Shown: positions 42,903-51,986, counted from the stretch's first letter. The stretch: DNA of 64,000 bases from Halomicroarcula saliterrae (GCF_031624395.1 NZ_JAMQON010000001.1:310001-374000); one strand, 5' to 3'. Translations and numbers: made by a program. Notes: generated by a model from the letters alone, not told the origin.

Positions 42903-43673
42903 TTACTTCGGCGGTCGCAGCCGGTAGTAGCGCCGGTTCAGCGTGAACATGTAGCCTTCACGCATCGTCTTCAGCACCGCGTAGGTGATCGTCGCGCTGA
43001 CGATGGGCACCAGGAACGTCAGGTCGAACAGGAGGTTCGAGTCCATCGGGATGAGGTTCTTGATGGAGAGCGCGGCGATGGTCAGGCTGAAGATGACGCC
43101 CGACATGCCGACGGCGGCCCAGAACGGCTGCTCGACGGGTCGTCGCGCCGACCCCTTGTTCAGGAAGGGGACGATGGCGACGAAGCCGACGACCACGACG
43201 TTCGCCAACACGCCGTAGGTCCGGTCAGCCATGATCTTCGCCCCGCCCAGAATGGCCAGGTCGGGGTTCAGCGGACCGAGTTTCAGCAGGCCGAACGACC
43301 AGTAGAGATACCAGTCGGGCAGGATGATAGCGGGCGTGACTCCCGAGTTCGCGGCGTTTGGCATCTCCGGTGGGAGCGCCGCCGCCACGAACAGAATCAT
43401 CCCGACGAAGAAGCTCGTCAGGGCGAGGTTCCGCATCATCTCGTGGGGCCAGGCCGGGAACGCGAGCACGTCGCGCTCGACGTAGTCCGACTGCTGGCGC
43501 AGGTCCTGGTCCTCGCGGCGGCCCCGCTCGAAGTACTCGTAGGTGAGCCGCGAGAGCCCCTGCGTGCGCTGCTTGCGCTCGGACCACGAGGGGGTCTCGT
43601 CGTCGGGGGCGACGATACCCGAGCCCGAGCCGTCCGTGCGAACGTCGTCGTTGTCTGAGTCGTTGTCGCTCAT
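42903..43673 (-). CDS. Cytochrome b, C-terminal part (subunit IV-like)
   Basis: 256 residues. A long acidic N-terminal tail (about 1-85) leads to three or four helices. LPDWYLYWSFGLLKL near 118 is the cytochrome-b PxWY-like quinol-oxidation motif (PDWY). This is the second half of a split cytochrome b. It starts four bases after the N-terminal half gene stops. It forms the quinol-oxidising site with the haem-bearing subunit and the Rieske protein. Confidence 0.88.
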   Translation of the reverse strand: MSDNDSDNDDVRTDGSGSGIVAPDDETPSWSERKQRTQGLSRLTYEYFERGRREDQDLRQQSDYVERDVLAFPAWPHEMMRNLALTSFFVGMILFVAAALPPEMPNAANSGVTPAIILPDWYLYWSFGLLKLGPLNPDLAILGGAKIMADRTYGVLANVVVVGFVAIVPFLNKGSARRPVEQPFWAAVGMSGVIFSLTIAALSIKNLIPMDSNLLFDLTFLVPIVSATITYAVLKTMREGYMFTLNRRYYRLRPPK

Positions 43674-43677
43674 GGGT

Positions 43678-44481
43678 TTAGTGTGGTTCCGCGATGCCCT
43701 GCATCCAGACGATACCGATGTGGAGGGCGATGACGGCGGTCGTGATGAACGGCAGGAAGAACACGTGCAGGATGTACATCCGTTGCAACGTGGCCTGTGA
43801 CAGGGTGAACCCGCCGAACATCAGCTGTGCGACCCACTCGCCGATAAGCGGTATCGAGAGGGACATCTCGACGCCGATCTGGCCCGCCCAGTAGGACAGC
43901 TGGCTCCACGGGAGCAGGTAGCCCGTGTAACCGAAGACCAGCGTCAGCGAGATGAGGATGATGCCGATGAGCCAGTTGAGCTCGCGGGGTTCCTTGTACG
44001 CGCCCGTGAAGTAGACACGGAGCATGTGGAGGAACACGGCGGCCACCATAATCTGGGCGGCCCAGCGGTGGACCGACCGGAGGAAATAGCCCAGGTTCAG
44101 CTGGCCCATGATGAGCAACACGGAGTCGTACGCCACGGTCGGCGAGCCGTCGGCGGCCGCCGCTGCCGGGGCGTAGTAGAACCCCAGCAGGGCGCCCGAG
44201 ATGGCGGCGACGATGTATGCGATGGTCGAGAACGACCCCAGCGCGTACAGCGGATACCAGTACCAGAACTTGTTGTCGAGGTTGTACTGTTCGGTGTGGC
44301 TCTTTGGCATCTGCATGTTGACCTTGTAGTAGAGGTCCTCGAGGATCTCCAGATAGTCAACGACGCGCAGGCGCTTGTCGAGCCAGATGAGTGTCGTGAG
44401 GTAGATGGTTTCGAGCGGCGACAGCTCGCGCGATTTCATCCACCCTTTGTGGTCGTGGTCGTCTTTGCGTTCTAGGCTCAT
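43678..44481 (-). CDS. Cytochrome b, haem-binding N-terminal part
   Basis: 267 residues with four transmembrane helices. Two His pairs for the two b haems lie in HRWAAQIMVAAVFLHMLRVYFTG (about 137-160) and the later HVFFLPFITTAVIALHIGIV (about 240-258). GYTGYLLPWSQ near 188 is the canonical cytochrome b turn. It is the haem subunit of the quinol oxidoreductase. The N-terminal 60 residues form a cytoplasmic amphipathic extension. Confidence 0.92.
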   Translation of the reverse strand: MSLERKDDHDHKGWMKSRELSPLETIYLTTLIWLDKRLRVVDYLEILEDLYYKVNMQMPKSHTEQYNLDNKFWYWYPLYALGSFSTIAYIVAAISGALLGFYYAPAAAAADGSPTVAYDSVLLIMGQLNLGYFLRSVHRWAAQIMVAAVFLHMLRVYFTGAYKEPRELNWLIGIILISLTLVFGYTGYLLPWSQLSYWAGQIGVEMSLSIPLIGEWVAQLMFGGFTLSQATLQRMYILHVFFLPFITTAVIALHIGIVWMQGIAEPH

Positions 44482-44487
44482 GGTTAG

Positions 44488-45342
44488 TTATTCATCTGTC
44501 TGTGGCGGGCGCGGCAGCGCCACGAACTGTTTCTGGACGGGACTGAACGGGTCGTACACCGACTGGTGACACTGGCAGTAGATGGCGTTCGCGCCACCGA
44601 AGTTCGCGCTCCCCTCCTGCGTCTTGAAGCCGGGGACACAGCAGAAGTGCGTACACTTGTTGAGCCAGGCGATGAAGCCCTGGTCGGTCGCCTCCGAGAT
44701 GAAGCTCTGGACGCTGCTCGGGAGGTCCGTGTTCCCGTTGGCCATCTCCTCGACCCGGGTCGACCGGATAATCTGGACGGGGACGCCGCCGTCGTCGGTC
44801 GTACGCCAGGTCGCGCTGGCGGGCTTGCCGAGCCCCGCCGTACCGATGCCGTTGCCCCACGACTCGTAGTCGTCGAACATGTCGACGGTCAGCGGCGTGC
44901 CCTGTTCGATGTCGCCCTGCCAGTCGAACGACCCCGGGCTGTTGAGGAAGAGGTTGTCCGCGTCGGCCTGCGGGTAGATACCGGCGGAACTCTGGATGCC
45001 GCAGTACTGGAACCACGCCGAGGAGTAGTCGATACCGCTCCCGCCGAAGTCGCTGGCGATGGCGACGCCGGCGTCCTCGTCGTACTCCGGCCAGATACCG
45101 GATATCTCGCCGTTGTTGATCTCGATTGGGATGATAGGCATCCCGCGCGGCGCGGGACCGTCGGTGTTCTCGACGGCGACGAACGTGGTCGTCCCGCCAC
45201 CTTCGCCGGCCGCGTCGGTGAGCGTGTCGGCCGCGGCGGCACCGCCGACACCGATAGTAGAGAGCGCAGCGCTACCTACGACACCTGATACGAATCGTCG
45301 TCGGCCCGTCTCGGCCGGATACTTGTCTTCGTCTAGTGGCAT
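44488..45342 (-). CDS. Rieske iron-sulfur protein of the cytochrome bc-type complex
   Basis: 284 residues. The Tat signal/anchor has TGRRRFVSGVVGSAALSTIG (about 10-30). The cluster ligands are in CTHFCCVPGF and CQCHQSVYDP (about 240-270), giving Cys-x-His and Cys-x-x-Cys-His-like spacing with the disulfide pair. The family box normally has Gly after CTH; here it is Phe-Cys. The 140-residue spacer before the box is longer than in typical Rieske proteins. ATG at 45342 was chosen. It transfers electrons from quinol to halocyanin or a c-type acceptor. Confidence 0.88.
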   Translation of the reverse strand: MPLDEDKYPAETGRRRFVSGVVGSAALSTIGVGGAAAADTLTDAAGEGGGTTTFVAVENTDGPAPRGMPIIPIEINNGEISGIWPEYDEDAGVAIASDFGGSGIDYSSAWFQYCGIQSSAGIYPQADADNLFLNSPGSFDWQGDIEQGTPLTVDMFDDYESWGNGIGTAGLGKPASATWRTTDDGGVPVQIIRSTRVEEMANGNTDLPSSVQSFISEATDQGFIAWLNKCTHFCCVPGFKTQEGSANFGGANAIYCQCHQSVYDPFSPVQKQFVALPRPPQTDE

Positions 45343-45343
45343 A

Positions 45344-45763
45344 TTACTTCTTGTAGTAGGGGTAGATCGCGCGTTTGACAGTCTCGGTGAACTGGCCACC
45401 GTCGGCCATCTTGGTGCCGTCGACGTCGTCCTGTCGGATGTAGAGGTCCTCCCACTTGCGGCGGCGCTTCTTGACGATCATCACGTCGGGGAGGAACTCC
45501 TTGCGGTACAGCAGCATGATGAACGCGAGGTCGATGAAGATGGCCGTCAGCACCCCACCGAGGAACATGTTGGCCTCGATGAGACTCACAGTAAGCGTCG
45601 TGCCGATACCGGACGCCCAGCCGGCGAGCATCCCGTAGGTAAAGAGGCCGACGAGCCCGACCTGAATGACGGTCAGCAGGACGATGCCGACCGCCGCGGC
45701 CGTGCTCTCGCGCGGCGGCTCGTAGCGGTGGATATCGCCGTAGGTGGAGCCTTCCGACGCCAT
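45344..45763 (-). CDS. Small membrane protein of the respiratory cluster (DUF7318-like)
   Basis: 139 residues with two or three hydrophobic helices (about 22-45 and 58-82) and a basic-rich MIVKKRRRKWEDLYI segment after them. It is placed between halocyanin and Rieske, overlapping the halocyanin stop by one base. The fixed position suggests an accessory subunit. No known motif. Confidence 0.68.
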   Translation of the reverse strand: MASEGSTYGDIHRYEPPRESTAAAVGIVLLTVIQVGLVGLFTYGMLAGWASGIGTTLTVSLIEANMFLGGVLTAIFIDLAFIMLLYRKEFLPDVMIVKKRRRKWEDLYIRQDDVDGTKMADGGQFTETVKRAIYPYYKK

Positions 45764-46440
45764 CAGCTGTTCCCTCCGCTCGTGTGGGGCGATTCACCGT
45801 ACTTCAGCTGGAAGAAGGTGAAAAGCAGCGGGATGATCACCGCGAGGCCGGCCCCGAACCCGACGTAGTGGGGCTGGATTGGGACCCCGGCGTAGTGGGG
45901 GTCGACCTCGACGGGGCCGGTTCCCACGGTCTGTGTGGGGTACTCCTCGCCGACGACGATGGCCCCGAGCATCCCGTTTGCCTCGTGGGGCACACAGAGG
46001 TAGTTGAAGATGCCGTCTTCCTCGAACGTGTACTCGTAGTTGACGCCGGCGCCCGAGACCGTGCTTCCCGAGTCGAGCGGCCCCTCGCCGTCCGAGACGA
46101 CGTTGTGGCTCCCGTCCCCGGTCCACTCGAACTCTACCGTCGCGCCGTTGTCGACGTGGACGGCGGGCGGCCCGAAGCCGTAGGGGCCGCCGTTGGCCTG
46201 TACACCGACTTCGACTGTCACCGTGTCCTGACCCGTCGCGTCCACGGTACTGGCCGGGCCACCGAAGTTCCCGACGTTGTCGAGGTAGCCGCCGTAATCC
46301 GGGGCTGTGCTGCCGTCGCCGCCGCCACCGCCGCCAGAGCTCGTGCCCTCTTCCTGGGCAGCGGCCGGGCCGGCGGCACCGAGTGCGGCCGCGCCGGCCG
46401 TGGCGCCCCCGGCAGTCCGGACGAATTCCCGCCTGTTCAT
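45763..46440 (-). CDS. Halocyanin-type blue copper protein, membrane-anchored
   Basis: 225 residues. Tat signal MNRREFVRTAGGATAG, a low-complexity Gly linker, then a cupredoxin domain. Copper ligands: His in DGSHNVVSD (about 115), Cys and His in NYLCVPHEANGM (about 150) and Met in that same loop. A C-terminal helix (about 192-212) anchors it. It shuttles electrons on the outer face from the Rieske complex to a terminal oxidase. A TATA box lies at 46469-46474. Confidence 0.9.
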   Translation of the reverse strand: MNRREFVRTAGGATAGAAALGAAGPAAAQEEGTSSGGGGGGDGSTAPDYGGYLDNVGNFGGPASTVDATGQDTVTVEVGVQANGGPYGFGPPAVHVDNGATVEFEWTGDGSHNVVSDGEGPLDSGSTVSGAGVNYEYTFEEDGIFNYLCVPHEANGMLGAIVVGEEYPTQTVGTGPVEVDPHYAGVPIQPHYVGFGAGLAVIIPLLFTFFQLKYGESPHTSGGNS

Positions 46441-46468
46441 GTTCGTCCCGATTTCAGGACTGTGTTTG

Positions 46469-46474
46469 TATAAA
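46469..46474 (-). promoter_or_regulatory. TATA box of the halocyanin-Rieske-cytochrome b operon
   Basis: TTTATA on the minus strand, about 30 bases before the halocyanin ATG at 46440. It suggests an operon start here and a separate unit for the upstream 276-aa gene. Confidence 0.5.
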
Positions 46475-46501
46475 CCCACCGGATACCACCCGCAGGAACC
46501 G

Positions 46502-47332
46502 TTACGCACCGACTTCGTCGGCTTCCTCGCTCCCGTTAGTCTCCCGGTCGTCCTCGGCCGTGAGCTCGGGGACGAACTCCGGGCGCTCGCCGTCTTCGAG
46601 CCCGATGGCTCGCAGTCGGTCGCGGTACTCCTCGGCACGGAACTTATCGGAGAGTCTCGCGTTCGCCACTGTGAAAAACAGCACCAGCGCGACGCCGATG
46701 AAGGCGAATCCGCCGACGACCATGAACTCGATGTTCGTCCCGGGGCCGCCGAGGACGCCGACGATGGCGAGCACCGCCCCGGCGAGCATCACCAGCCCGG
46801 CCAGCAGTTGCACGCCGGCGATGACCTGGAGCATCCGGTTGCCGAGCTCGCCGCCGCCCTCGGGAACCGCGTCGGGTTCGGGCAGCGGGTTCTCGGGCAC
46901 CGACTCCGGAACGTCGTAGCTCTCCATCGAGGCCAGTGCGACCGTCGGCTTCACGTCCCGGAGGACGGTTCCCTCGCCCTCGACGCTGCCGTCGGGGTAG
47001 ACGATGGCGTACCCCTCGTCGGAGTAGGCGAGCACGCGCGGGGGGTTCCGGTTGCGCTCGACGCGGGCGAAGACGTCCCGGCTGGCCACCCGGTTCCTGA
47101 GGTCGCGCTCGACCCGGTCGAGCAGTTCGTCGCCGGTGATCCAGGAGTCCGCGTCGAAGGCGACCTCCCACTCTTCGGCCGACATCTCGGCCATGTCCGC
47201 CGGGCCGAAGTCGTCGAAGTCGTACTTCTCTTCGACCTGCTTGCGGAGCGCCTCGACCTCCTCGGCATCGGGGTCCGCAGGACTGTCCGCTGGCTGTCCC
47301 GCACTCGCCTGCTCGTCCGAGGAATCGCTCAT
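46502..47332 (-). CDS. Membrane protein of the respiratory cluster (DUF7319-like)
   Basis: 276 residues. The N-terminal 140 residues are soluble, acidic and start with a coiled stretch (EEVEALRKQVEEKYDFDDF). Two hydrophobic helices follow (about 168-190 and 198-218). The acidic tail ends after residue 220. It is immediately upstream of the halocyanin gene. It may be a regulator or assembly factor for the complex. Confidence 0.65.
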   Translation of the reverse strand: MSDSSDEQASAGQPADSPADPDAEEVEALRKQVEEKYDFDDFGPADMAEMSAEEWEVAFDADSWITGDELLDRVERDLRNRVASRDVFARVERNRNPPRVLAYSDEGYAIVYPDGSVEGEGTVLRDVKPTVALASMESYDVPESVPENPLPEPDAVPEGGGELGNRMLQVIAGVQLLAGLVMLAGAVLAIVGVLGGPGTNIEFMVVGGFAFIGVALVLFFTVANARLSDKFRAEEYRDRLRAIGLEDGERPEFVPELTAEDDRETNGSEEADEVGA

Positions 47333-47388
47333 TGACCGGACGTACGTGGGGCGTGCCCGTTAGCGTGACGATTGCTACCGCTGTGGGA

Positions 47389-47595
47389 CTACCCGAAGTA
47401 GAGGACGCCGCCGCCGGAGGGGAGGAACTCGGCCTGACACGCCTGACAGGCCACAAGTCCGTAGCGGTCGAAACACTGCTGTTCGACCTCACAGAGTTCA
47501 CACGTCGCACGTTCGCCGTAGTAGTATTCGCTCCTGTTGTTCGGTGGGTTCAGTCCACCGTTGCCGACATCCCGACGGTTCGCCGATCCAATCAT
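47389..47595 (-). CDS. Small Cys-rich protein with CxxC pairs (68 aa)
   Basis: 68 residues: CELCEVEQQC near 32-41 and CQACQAEF near 50-57, a zinc-ribbon-like set of four or five Cys, with an Asn/Gly-rich N-terminal third. The divergent neighbour is the respiratory-cluster membrane gene at 47799. No function is known. It may be a zinc microprotein; a redox role was also considered. Confidence 0.58.
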   Translation of the reverse strand: MIGSANRRDVGNGGLNPPNNRSEYYYGERATCELCEVEQQCFDRYGLVACQACQAEFLPSGGGVLYFG

Positions 47596-47798
47596 TGTCT
47601 GGGCATACGTACTGCATGATGGCTCATAAGTCTATATCTGCACGGTTTTTCAGCGTAAATAGGATACATTCGAGCAGAAAGAGCGCGATAACTGCACGTT
47701 GTCGGCTATTCTCTGTCGATGCGTATCGACGCGTTTCTGTGTGGGAGCGAGCGTCCCGCATCCGGCACGTTTTAGCGCGTCCTGTCCTAACGCCGGCC

Positions 47799-48281
47799 AT
47801 GGTGTCGGACGCGCTGGTCGCCGCTGTCGTGTTCGTGATGGTGAGCCTCAGTTTCCCCTGCTTTCTCTACGGTGCCTACTACATCATCGAGACCGAGCCG
47901 GTCACCTGGGGCGTGCTCGTGCATCACCTGAAGTTCGTCACGACGGGGCTGTTGCTGACGACGGTGCCGATGCTGCTCTGGATGGTTCCGCGACTACCGA
48001 ACCAGCTGGGCGGGCTCTCGGCCGTCCACGCGTATCTCGGTCTGCAGGCCTACGCCCTCTTGCTGTTCGGTGGGACCGGAATCGTCCGTATCTTCCGGGC
48101 GAAACGCCGCCACGACCTCTACAACGACTACGACGAGGACATCCTCATGGACGAAATCGGCGGCGACCGGATGTCCCACTGGCGCTCGCGGCTCCGAATC
48201 GGCGTCTTCGGCTACGTCATCTTCTGGATGCTCGCCTACGTCGTGGGGACGGCCCGCTTTGTCATCCGGTACGTCCTCTGA
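47799..48281 (+). CDS. Membrane protein flanking the respiratory cluster (DUF7321-like)
   Basis: 160 residues with four hydrophobic helices (about 5-25, 38-60, 75-90 and 130-150). Charged loops lie between (RIFRAKRRHDLYNDYDED near 93-110). The ATG at 47799 follows a TTTTAG box by about 30 bases. It runs opposite to the cytochrome operon and probably belongs to it functionally. No motif identified. Confidence 0.68.
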   Translation: MVSDALVAAVVFVMVSLSFPCFLYGAYYIIETEPVTWGVLVHHLKFVTTGLLLTTVPMLLWMVPRLPNQLGGLSAVHAYLGLQAYALLLFGGTGIVRIFRAKRRHDLYNDYDEDILMDEIGGDRMSHWRSRLRIGVFGYVIFWMLAYVVGTARFVIRYVL

Positions 48282-48340
48282 CCGGCGTCCCAAACAGTCG
48301 CGTGCATTGATATTATCACGGCGCGTACATTCGGGCTGAG

Positions 48341-48862
48341 ATGTACCAGACCATCCTCTTTCCGACAGACGGCAGCGACGGAGCCGACGCCGCGCTCGAC
48401 CACGCCGTCGAACACGCCAGAACCTACGACGCGACCCTGCACGTCCTGTTCGTCGCGAAAGACGACTTCGGCCCGTCGGGCATGGTCGAGAAGGAACACG
48501 AGGGCGTCGAGCGCACGGAGATGGTCGGCGGCGAGGAGCTAGAGCGGGAACGAGCGGCGGCCAGCAAGACCGGGATGACCAACAAACCCCCAGAATCGGC
48601 GGGGGCTGTCCACGAACACGGCCGCCGCGTCGTCGCGGACGTGGCCGACAGCGTCGCCGGCGTCCCGGTCGAGACGGCCGTGCTGAACGGCGACCCGTAC
48701 AAGCGAATCCGCGAGTACGCGGACGAACAGGACGCGGACCTCATCGTGATGGGGACCCACGGCCGAACCGGCGTGGACCGCTACCTGCTCGGGAGCGTCA
48801 CCGAGAAAGTCGTCCGGACGGCCGACCAGCCCGTGCTGACGGTCCGGATGCGCGAGGAGTAG
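48341..48862 (+). CDS. Universal stress protein UspA family
   Basis: 173 residues, a single UspA domain: YQTILFPTDGSDGADAAL at the start, LHVLFVAKDD, then GTHGRTGVDRYLLGSVTEKVVR near the end, which is the ATP-binding G-x2-G-x9-G-S/T pattern (GTHGRTG...LGS). A hydrophilic insert (about 45-85, Glu- and Lys-rich) makes it longer than the usual 140. A TATA box TGATATTATC lies about 28 bases upstream. Confidence 0.9.
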   Translation: MYQTILFPTDGSDGADAALDHAVEHARTYDATLHVLFVAKDDFGPSGMVEKEHEGVERTEMVGGEELERERAAASKTGMTNKPPESAGAVHEHGRRVVADVADSVAGVPVETAVLNGDPYKRIREYADEQDADLIVMGTHGRTGVDRYLLGSVTEKVVRTADQPVLTVRMREE

Positions 48863-48879
48863 CTCCCACGGAGCCGTCG

Positions 48880-49563
48880 CTACCAGGGCTCGCCCGACGC
48901 GAGGTCGATGTCGCTGTCGCCCTTCGCCGATGGACAGATATCGGCCAGCACGCACTCCCCGCACTCGGCCGAGCGCGCGCCACAGACGGCTCGCCCGTGG
49001 TCGATGAGCAGGTGCGTGAACTGCTGCCACTCGCTCTCGGGGACGATATCGAGGAGGTCCGCCTCGATGGCTTCGGGGCGCTCTTGCTCGGTCAGGCCGA
49101 GTCGGCGGGAGATGCGCTGGACGTGCGTGTCGACGACGATGCCCTCGACGATGTCGTGACCGTGCTGGAGCACGACGTTGGCGGTCTTGCGCCCGACGCC
49201 CGGCAGGTCGGTCAGCGCCGACATGGTGTCGGGCACCTCGCCGTCGTGTTCCGCGAGAAGTTGCTCGCCGATACCTTTCAGGTAGCCGCCCTTGTTGTTG
49301 TGGAAGGTGATGCCGTAGATGTCCTCGGCGAGTTGCTCCTCGCTCGCTTCGGCGTAGTCCTCGGGCGTCTCGTATTTCTCGAACAGCTCCGCGGTGACCT
49401 CGTTGACCCGCTCGTCGGTACACTGCGCGGAGAGGACGACGGCGATCAGGAGTTCGAGGCGGCTCCCGTAGTTCAGTGAGATGGTCGAGTCCGGATACGC
49501 CTCGTGGAGCCGACTGACGACTTCTTCGGCCTGTGCCTCGCGGCTCGCGAGCGGAGTTCCCAT
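48880..49563 (-). CDS. nth: Endonuclease III (DNA glycosylase/AP lyase)
   Basis: 227 residues. HhH motif LPGVGRKTANVV (about 117) contains the catalytic Lys, and VDTHVQRISRRLG (about 143) contains the catalytic Asp. The [4Fe-4S] cluster loop is C-x6-C-x2-C-x5-C near 193-209 (CGARSAECGECVLADIC). It excises oxidised pyrimidines in base excision repair. Length and all key residues are standard. Start ATG at 49563. Confidence 0.95.
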   Translation of the reverse strand: MGTPLASREAQAEEVVSRLHEAYPDSTISLNYGSRLELLIAVVLSAQCTDERVNEVTAELFEKYETPEDYAEASEEQLAEDIYGITFHNNKGGYLKGIGEQLLAEHDGEVPDTMSALTDLPGVGRKTANVVLQHGHDIVEGIVVDTHVQRISRRLGLTEQERPEAIEADLLDIVPESEWQQFTHLLIDHGRAVCGARSAECGECVLADICPSAKGDSDIDLASGEPW

Positions 49564-49616
49564 ACCCCAACCAGCGGGGCGCCTGACTTCGGGTTGTCGG
49601 AACGGCAGCGCGCGGT

Positions 49617-50657
49617 TCAGCTGTCGCCGTACGCTTCGGGGTAGGCCTCGGCCAGCAGCTCGGGCTCGTCGTTCAAGCGCTCGCGCACGGGGCCTACGAC
49701 CTCGGAGATGGCCGCCGCGACGCCGGGTTTGAGGTCAGCGGGGTGGAGCTCGCCCGAGACGAAGTCCTCTTCGACCTCGTCGTAGCTCTCGTAGGTCAGG
49801 TCGCCGCCGTACTCCTCCGGTCGCTCGACGACGAAGGGCTCGTCGTCGACGGCCAGAACCGGGAAGACGAGGTGGTTCAGATATTCCAGAACGCCGTTGT
49901 CCTCGACCTCGCCGGCCGGACAGTACGCCTGGCCGATCTTCTCCTCGACCTCCTCGGGCGAGTCGGTGAGGTTCACCTTCGAGGCCGCGTCGGAGGCGCT
50001 CATCTTCCCGCCCGACAGTCCCGACAGCAGCGGCGCGAACACACAGACCGGCGCGTCTCCGCCGTGGTCGGGCAGAATCTCGCGGGAGAGCATGTAGATG
50101 CCACGCTGGTCGACGCCGCCGTAGGCGATGTCGGCGTCGAGCGCCTTCACGTCCAGCGTCTGCATCAGCGGGTAGACGAGCCCGCCGAGGTTCGGGCTCT
50201 CTGACTCGCGGACGACCTCGCTTGCGGCCCGCTGCGTGCGGGCGATGGTCGTCTCGGCGGCCATGCGGTACATCTCCAGCGTGTACTCCTCGTCGAGCTG
50301 GAAGTCGGTGCCCCGGACGAACTCGACGTCGTCGGGGTCGGCGCCCGCGGCTTCTATCATCCCTTCGATGGCCGTCTCGTAGTACGCCGAGCGGGCGTCG
50401 AGCAGGTCGAAGGGGCTCTTGTTGTCGTCCAGGTGGGCGTGGAGGTCGGCGATGAGCACCGTCACCTCGACGCCGGCCCGCAGGAAGTCGGCGAGCTTGC
50501 GCATCGTCGTGAAGTGGCCGATGTGCATCTCGCCGGTGGGCGCGTAGCCGATGTACGCCGTCGGGTCGCCGGCCTCGAACAGTTCCTCGAGTTCCTCGTC
50601 CGTGACGACCTCCTGTGTGTGTCTGCTCACGAGGTCGACTCGCTCGGCCGTGTTCAT
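49617..50657 (-). CDS. tyrS: Tyrosyl-tRNA synthetase
   Basis: 346 residues, class I synthetase. The HIGH motif is in GEMHIGHFTT (about 43-52), and KMSAS in GGKMSASDAASK (about 205). The tyrosine-binding region ADLHAHLDDNK lies near 70. The compact length without a C-terminal S4 domain is the archaeal TyrRS form. It is leftward and alone; ATG at 50657. Confidence 0.93.
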   Translation of the reverse strand: MNTAERVDLVSRHTQEVVTDEELEELFEAGDPTAYIGYAPTGEMHIGHFTTMRKLADFLRAGVEVTVLIADLHAHLDDNKSPFDLLDARSAYYETAIEGMIEAAGADPDDVEFVRGTDFQLDEEYTLEMYRMAAETTIARTQRAASEVVRESESPNLGGLVYPLMQTLDVKALDADIAYGGVDQRGIYMLSREILPDHGGDAPVCVFAPLLSGLSGGKMSASDAASKVNLTDSPEEVEEKIGQAYCPAGEVEDNGVLEYLNHLVFPVLAVDDEPFVVERPEEYGGDLTYESYDEVEEDFVSGELHPADLKPGVAAAISEVVGPVRERLNDEPELLAEAYPEAYGDS

Positions 50658-50723
50658 ACCTCGTCTCCCGGTGCCGGCGATTAAAACCTTGTCAGTCCGA
50701 GTCCGCCGCCGGTCCCGCCGCGG

Positions 50724-51446
50724 TCAGGCGAAGCGCTCGAACGCCCGGCGGAGCTCGTCGACGGAGTAGTCGTCGTGGTACACCTGCATGGACTCGAAAT
50801 TCTCGGAGCCGATGCTGTGGTCGAACTCGAGCAGGACGTGGGTGACCTCCTCGCGGGGGATGAAGTGGAGCTCCAGCTCGCTGTACGACCGGCTGCCGGT
50901 CGGTTTGAACTCGATCTCTTGGTCGACCGGGAGCTGGGCCTGTGCGTCCTTGGTGGCGATGGTGTCGGTGTCGACGGTGACCTTCGAGAGCCGGTGGCCG
51001 GCCCGCTCGACCGCTTCCAGCATGGCCGCCATCGGCTCGGTCGGCGCGACCTGCAGGTAGTCCGTGTCGTCGGCGTCGATGGCCCGGTCTATCTCCAAGT
51101 CCGTGTCTATCCACACCTTCGCGCGGTTCGTCTTCGCGTCGAGCGTCGTCACGGGGGTCTCGTGGTGGATGGGAATCTCCGACTCGAAGACCTCCCGCTC
51201 GCCCGCTTCGATGGTGAACGGGCCCGTAACGCGGTGGGTCGAGATGTCGTATTCGTCGGTCGCCTCGTCCCGTTCGCGTCGGGTCTCGAGTTCGAGCTCG
51301 ATGGCCTCGATGTCCTGGTCTACTTTCCCGCCGTCGACGACGACCCGCACCGGGAGCGTCTCGCCGGGTCGGACAGTGTCCGTCTCCAGCAATGTATCGA
51401 CCTCTGCGGCACCGATTCGAACGGACGCGAGCACGTTGTCGAACAT
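50724..51446 (-). CDS. Spo0M/arrestin-like sporulation-control family protein
   Basis: 240 residues. Two beta-sandwich halves in an arrestin-like fold; the start GAAEVDTLLETDTVRPGETLPVRVVVDGG is typical of the Spo0M family. HHETPVTTLDAKTNRAKVWIDTDLEIDRA marks the link between the halves. In bacilli Spo0M relates to cell differentiation; its archaeal role is unknown. ATG at 51446 is preferred over 51473. Confidence 0.85.
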   Translation of the reverse strand: MFDNVLASVRIGAAEVDTLLETDTVRPGETLPVRVVVDGGKVDQDIEAIELELETRRERDEATDEYDISTHRVTGPFTIEAGEREVFESEIPIHHETPVTTLDAKTNRAKVWIDTDLEIDRAIDADDTDYLQVAPTEPMAAMLEAVERAGHRLSKVTVDTDTIATKDAQAQLPVDQEIEFKPTGSRSYSELELHFIPREEVTHVLLEFDHSIGSENFESMQVYHDDYSVDELRRAFERFA

Positions 51447-51548
51447 CGTAGATACAACAGTCTCGGGGTACAAATAAGGCAGGGGCGCTCGGAACGAACC
51501 GTTCAGTCCGGGAACAGAGCCATATGGGTCCGGTCGCTAGGCGCCCGC

Positions 51549-51986
51549 ATGTACACCGGGAAGACGGAGAAGGCGTGTTGCCTGTGTGGCAACCCCGACA
51601 TCAGTAGCCGCCTCGACCTGCCGCCGCGGGCGGTCCCGCTGTTGAAGCACTCGGCGGCTATCGCCTGGCAGGACATCGTCGGCGAGGTGTCCATCTACTT
51701 CTGTGAATCGGACTGGGAGACGGTCCGCGACCTCGTCCTCGAAACGGGGATGAGTCCCCTCTCGCGGTGTAACGTCGCCCGGGCCTCCTTCGACCTGCGG
51801 GAGGACTTCGAGGCCCTGCTCAACGATATCCGTGAGGAACCCGACCACTCGGAGCTGGAAGCCGAGATGCGCGCGGAGGTCGAGCGCGTGCTCTCGAACC
51901 GCGACGACCCGTACGTCGAGGAGCGTGACGTCGTCGAGGCCCGCGTCGTCAAGTGGGCCTTCGAGGACACCGAAGCGACGGTGTAA
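51549..51986 (+). CDS. Hypothetical protein with an N-terminal Cys motif
   Basis: 145 residues. Cys residues at about 10-13 (CCLCGNPDIS) and later CESDW (about 52) and RCNVA (about 75) could bind zinc. The C-terminal half is acidic and helical (REDFEALLNDIREE). It is divergent from the Spo0M-like gene. No family or function is recognised. The ATG at 51549 starts just before the Cys motif. Confidence 0.65.
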   Translation: MYTGKTEKACCLCGNPDISSRLDLPPRAVPLLKHSAAIAWQDIVGEVSIYFCESDWETVRDLVLETGMSPLSRCNVARASFDLREDFEALLNDIREEPDHSELEAEMRAEVERVLSNRDDPYVEERDVVEARVVKWAFEDTEATV

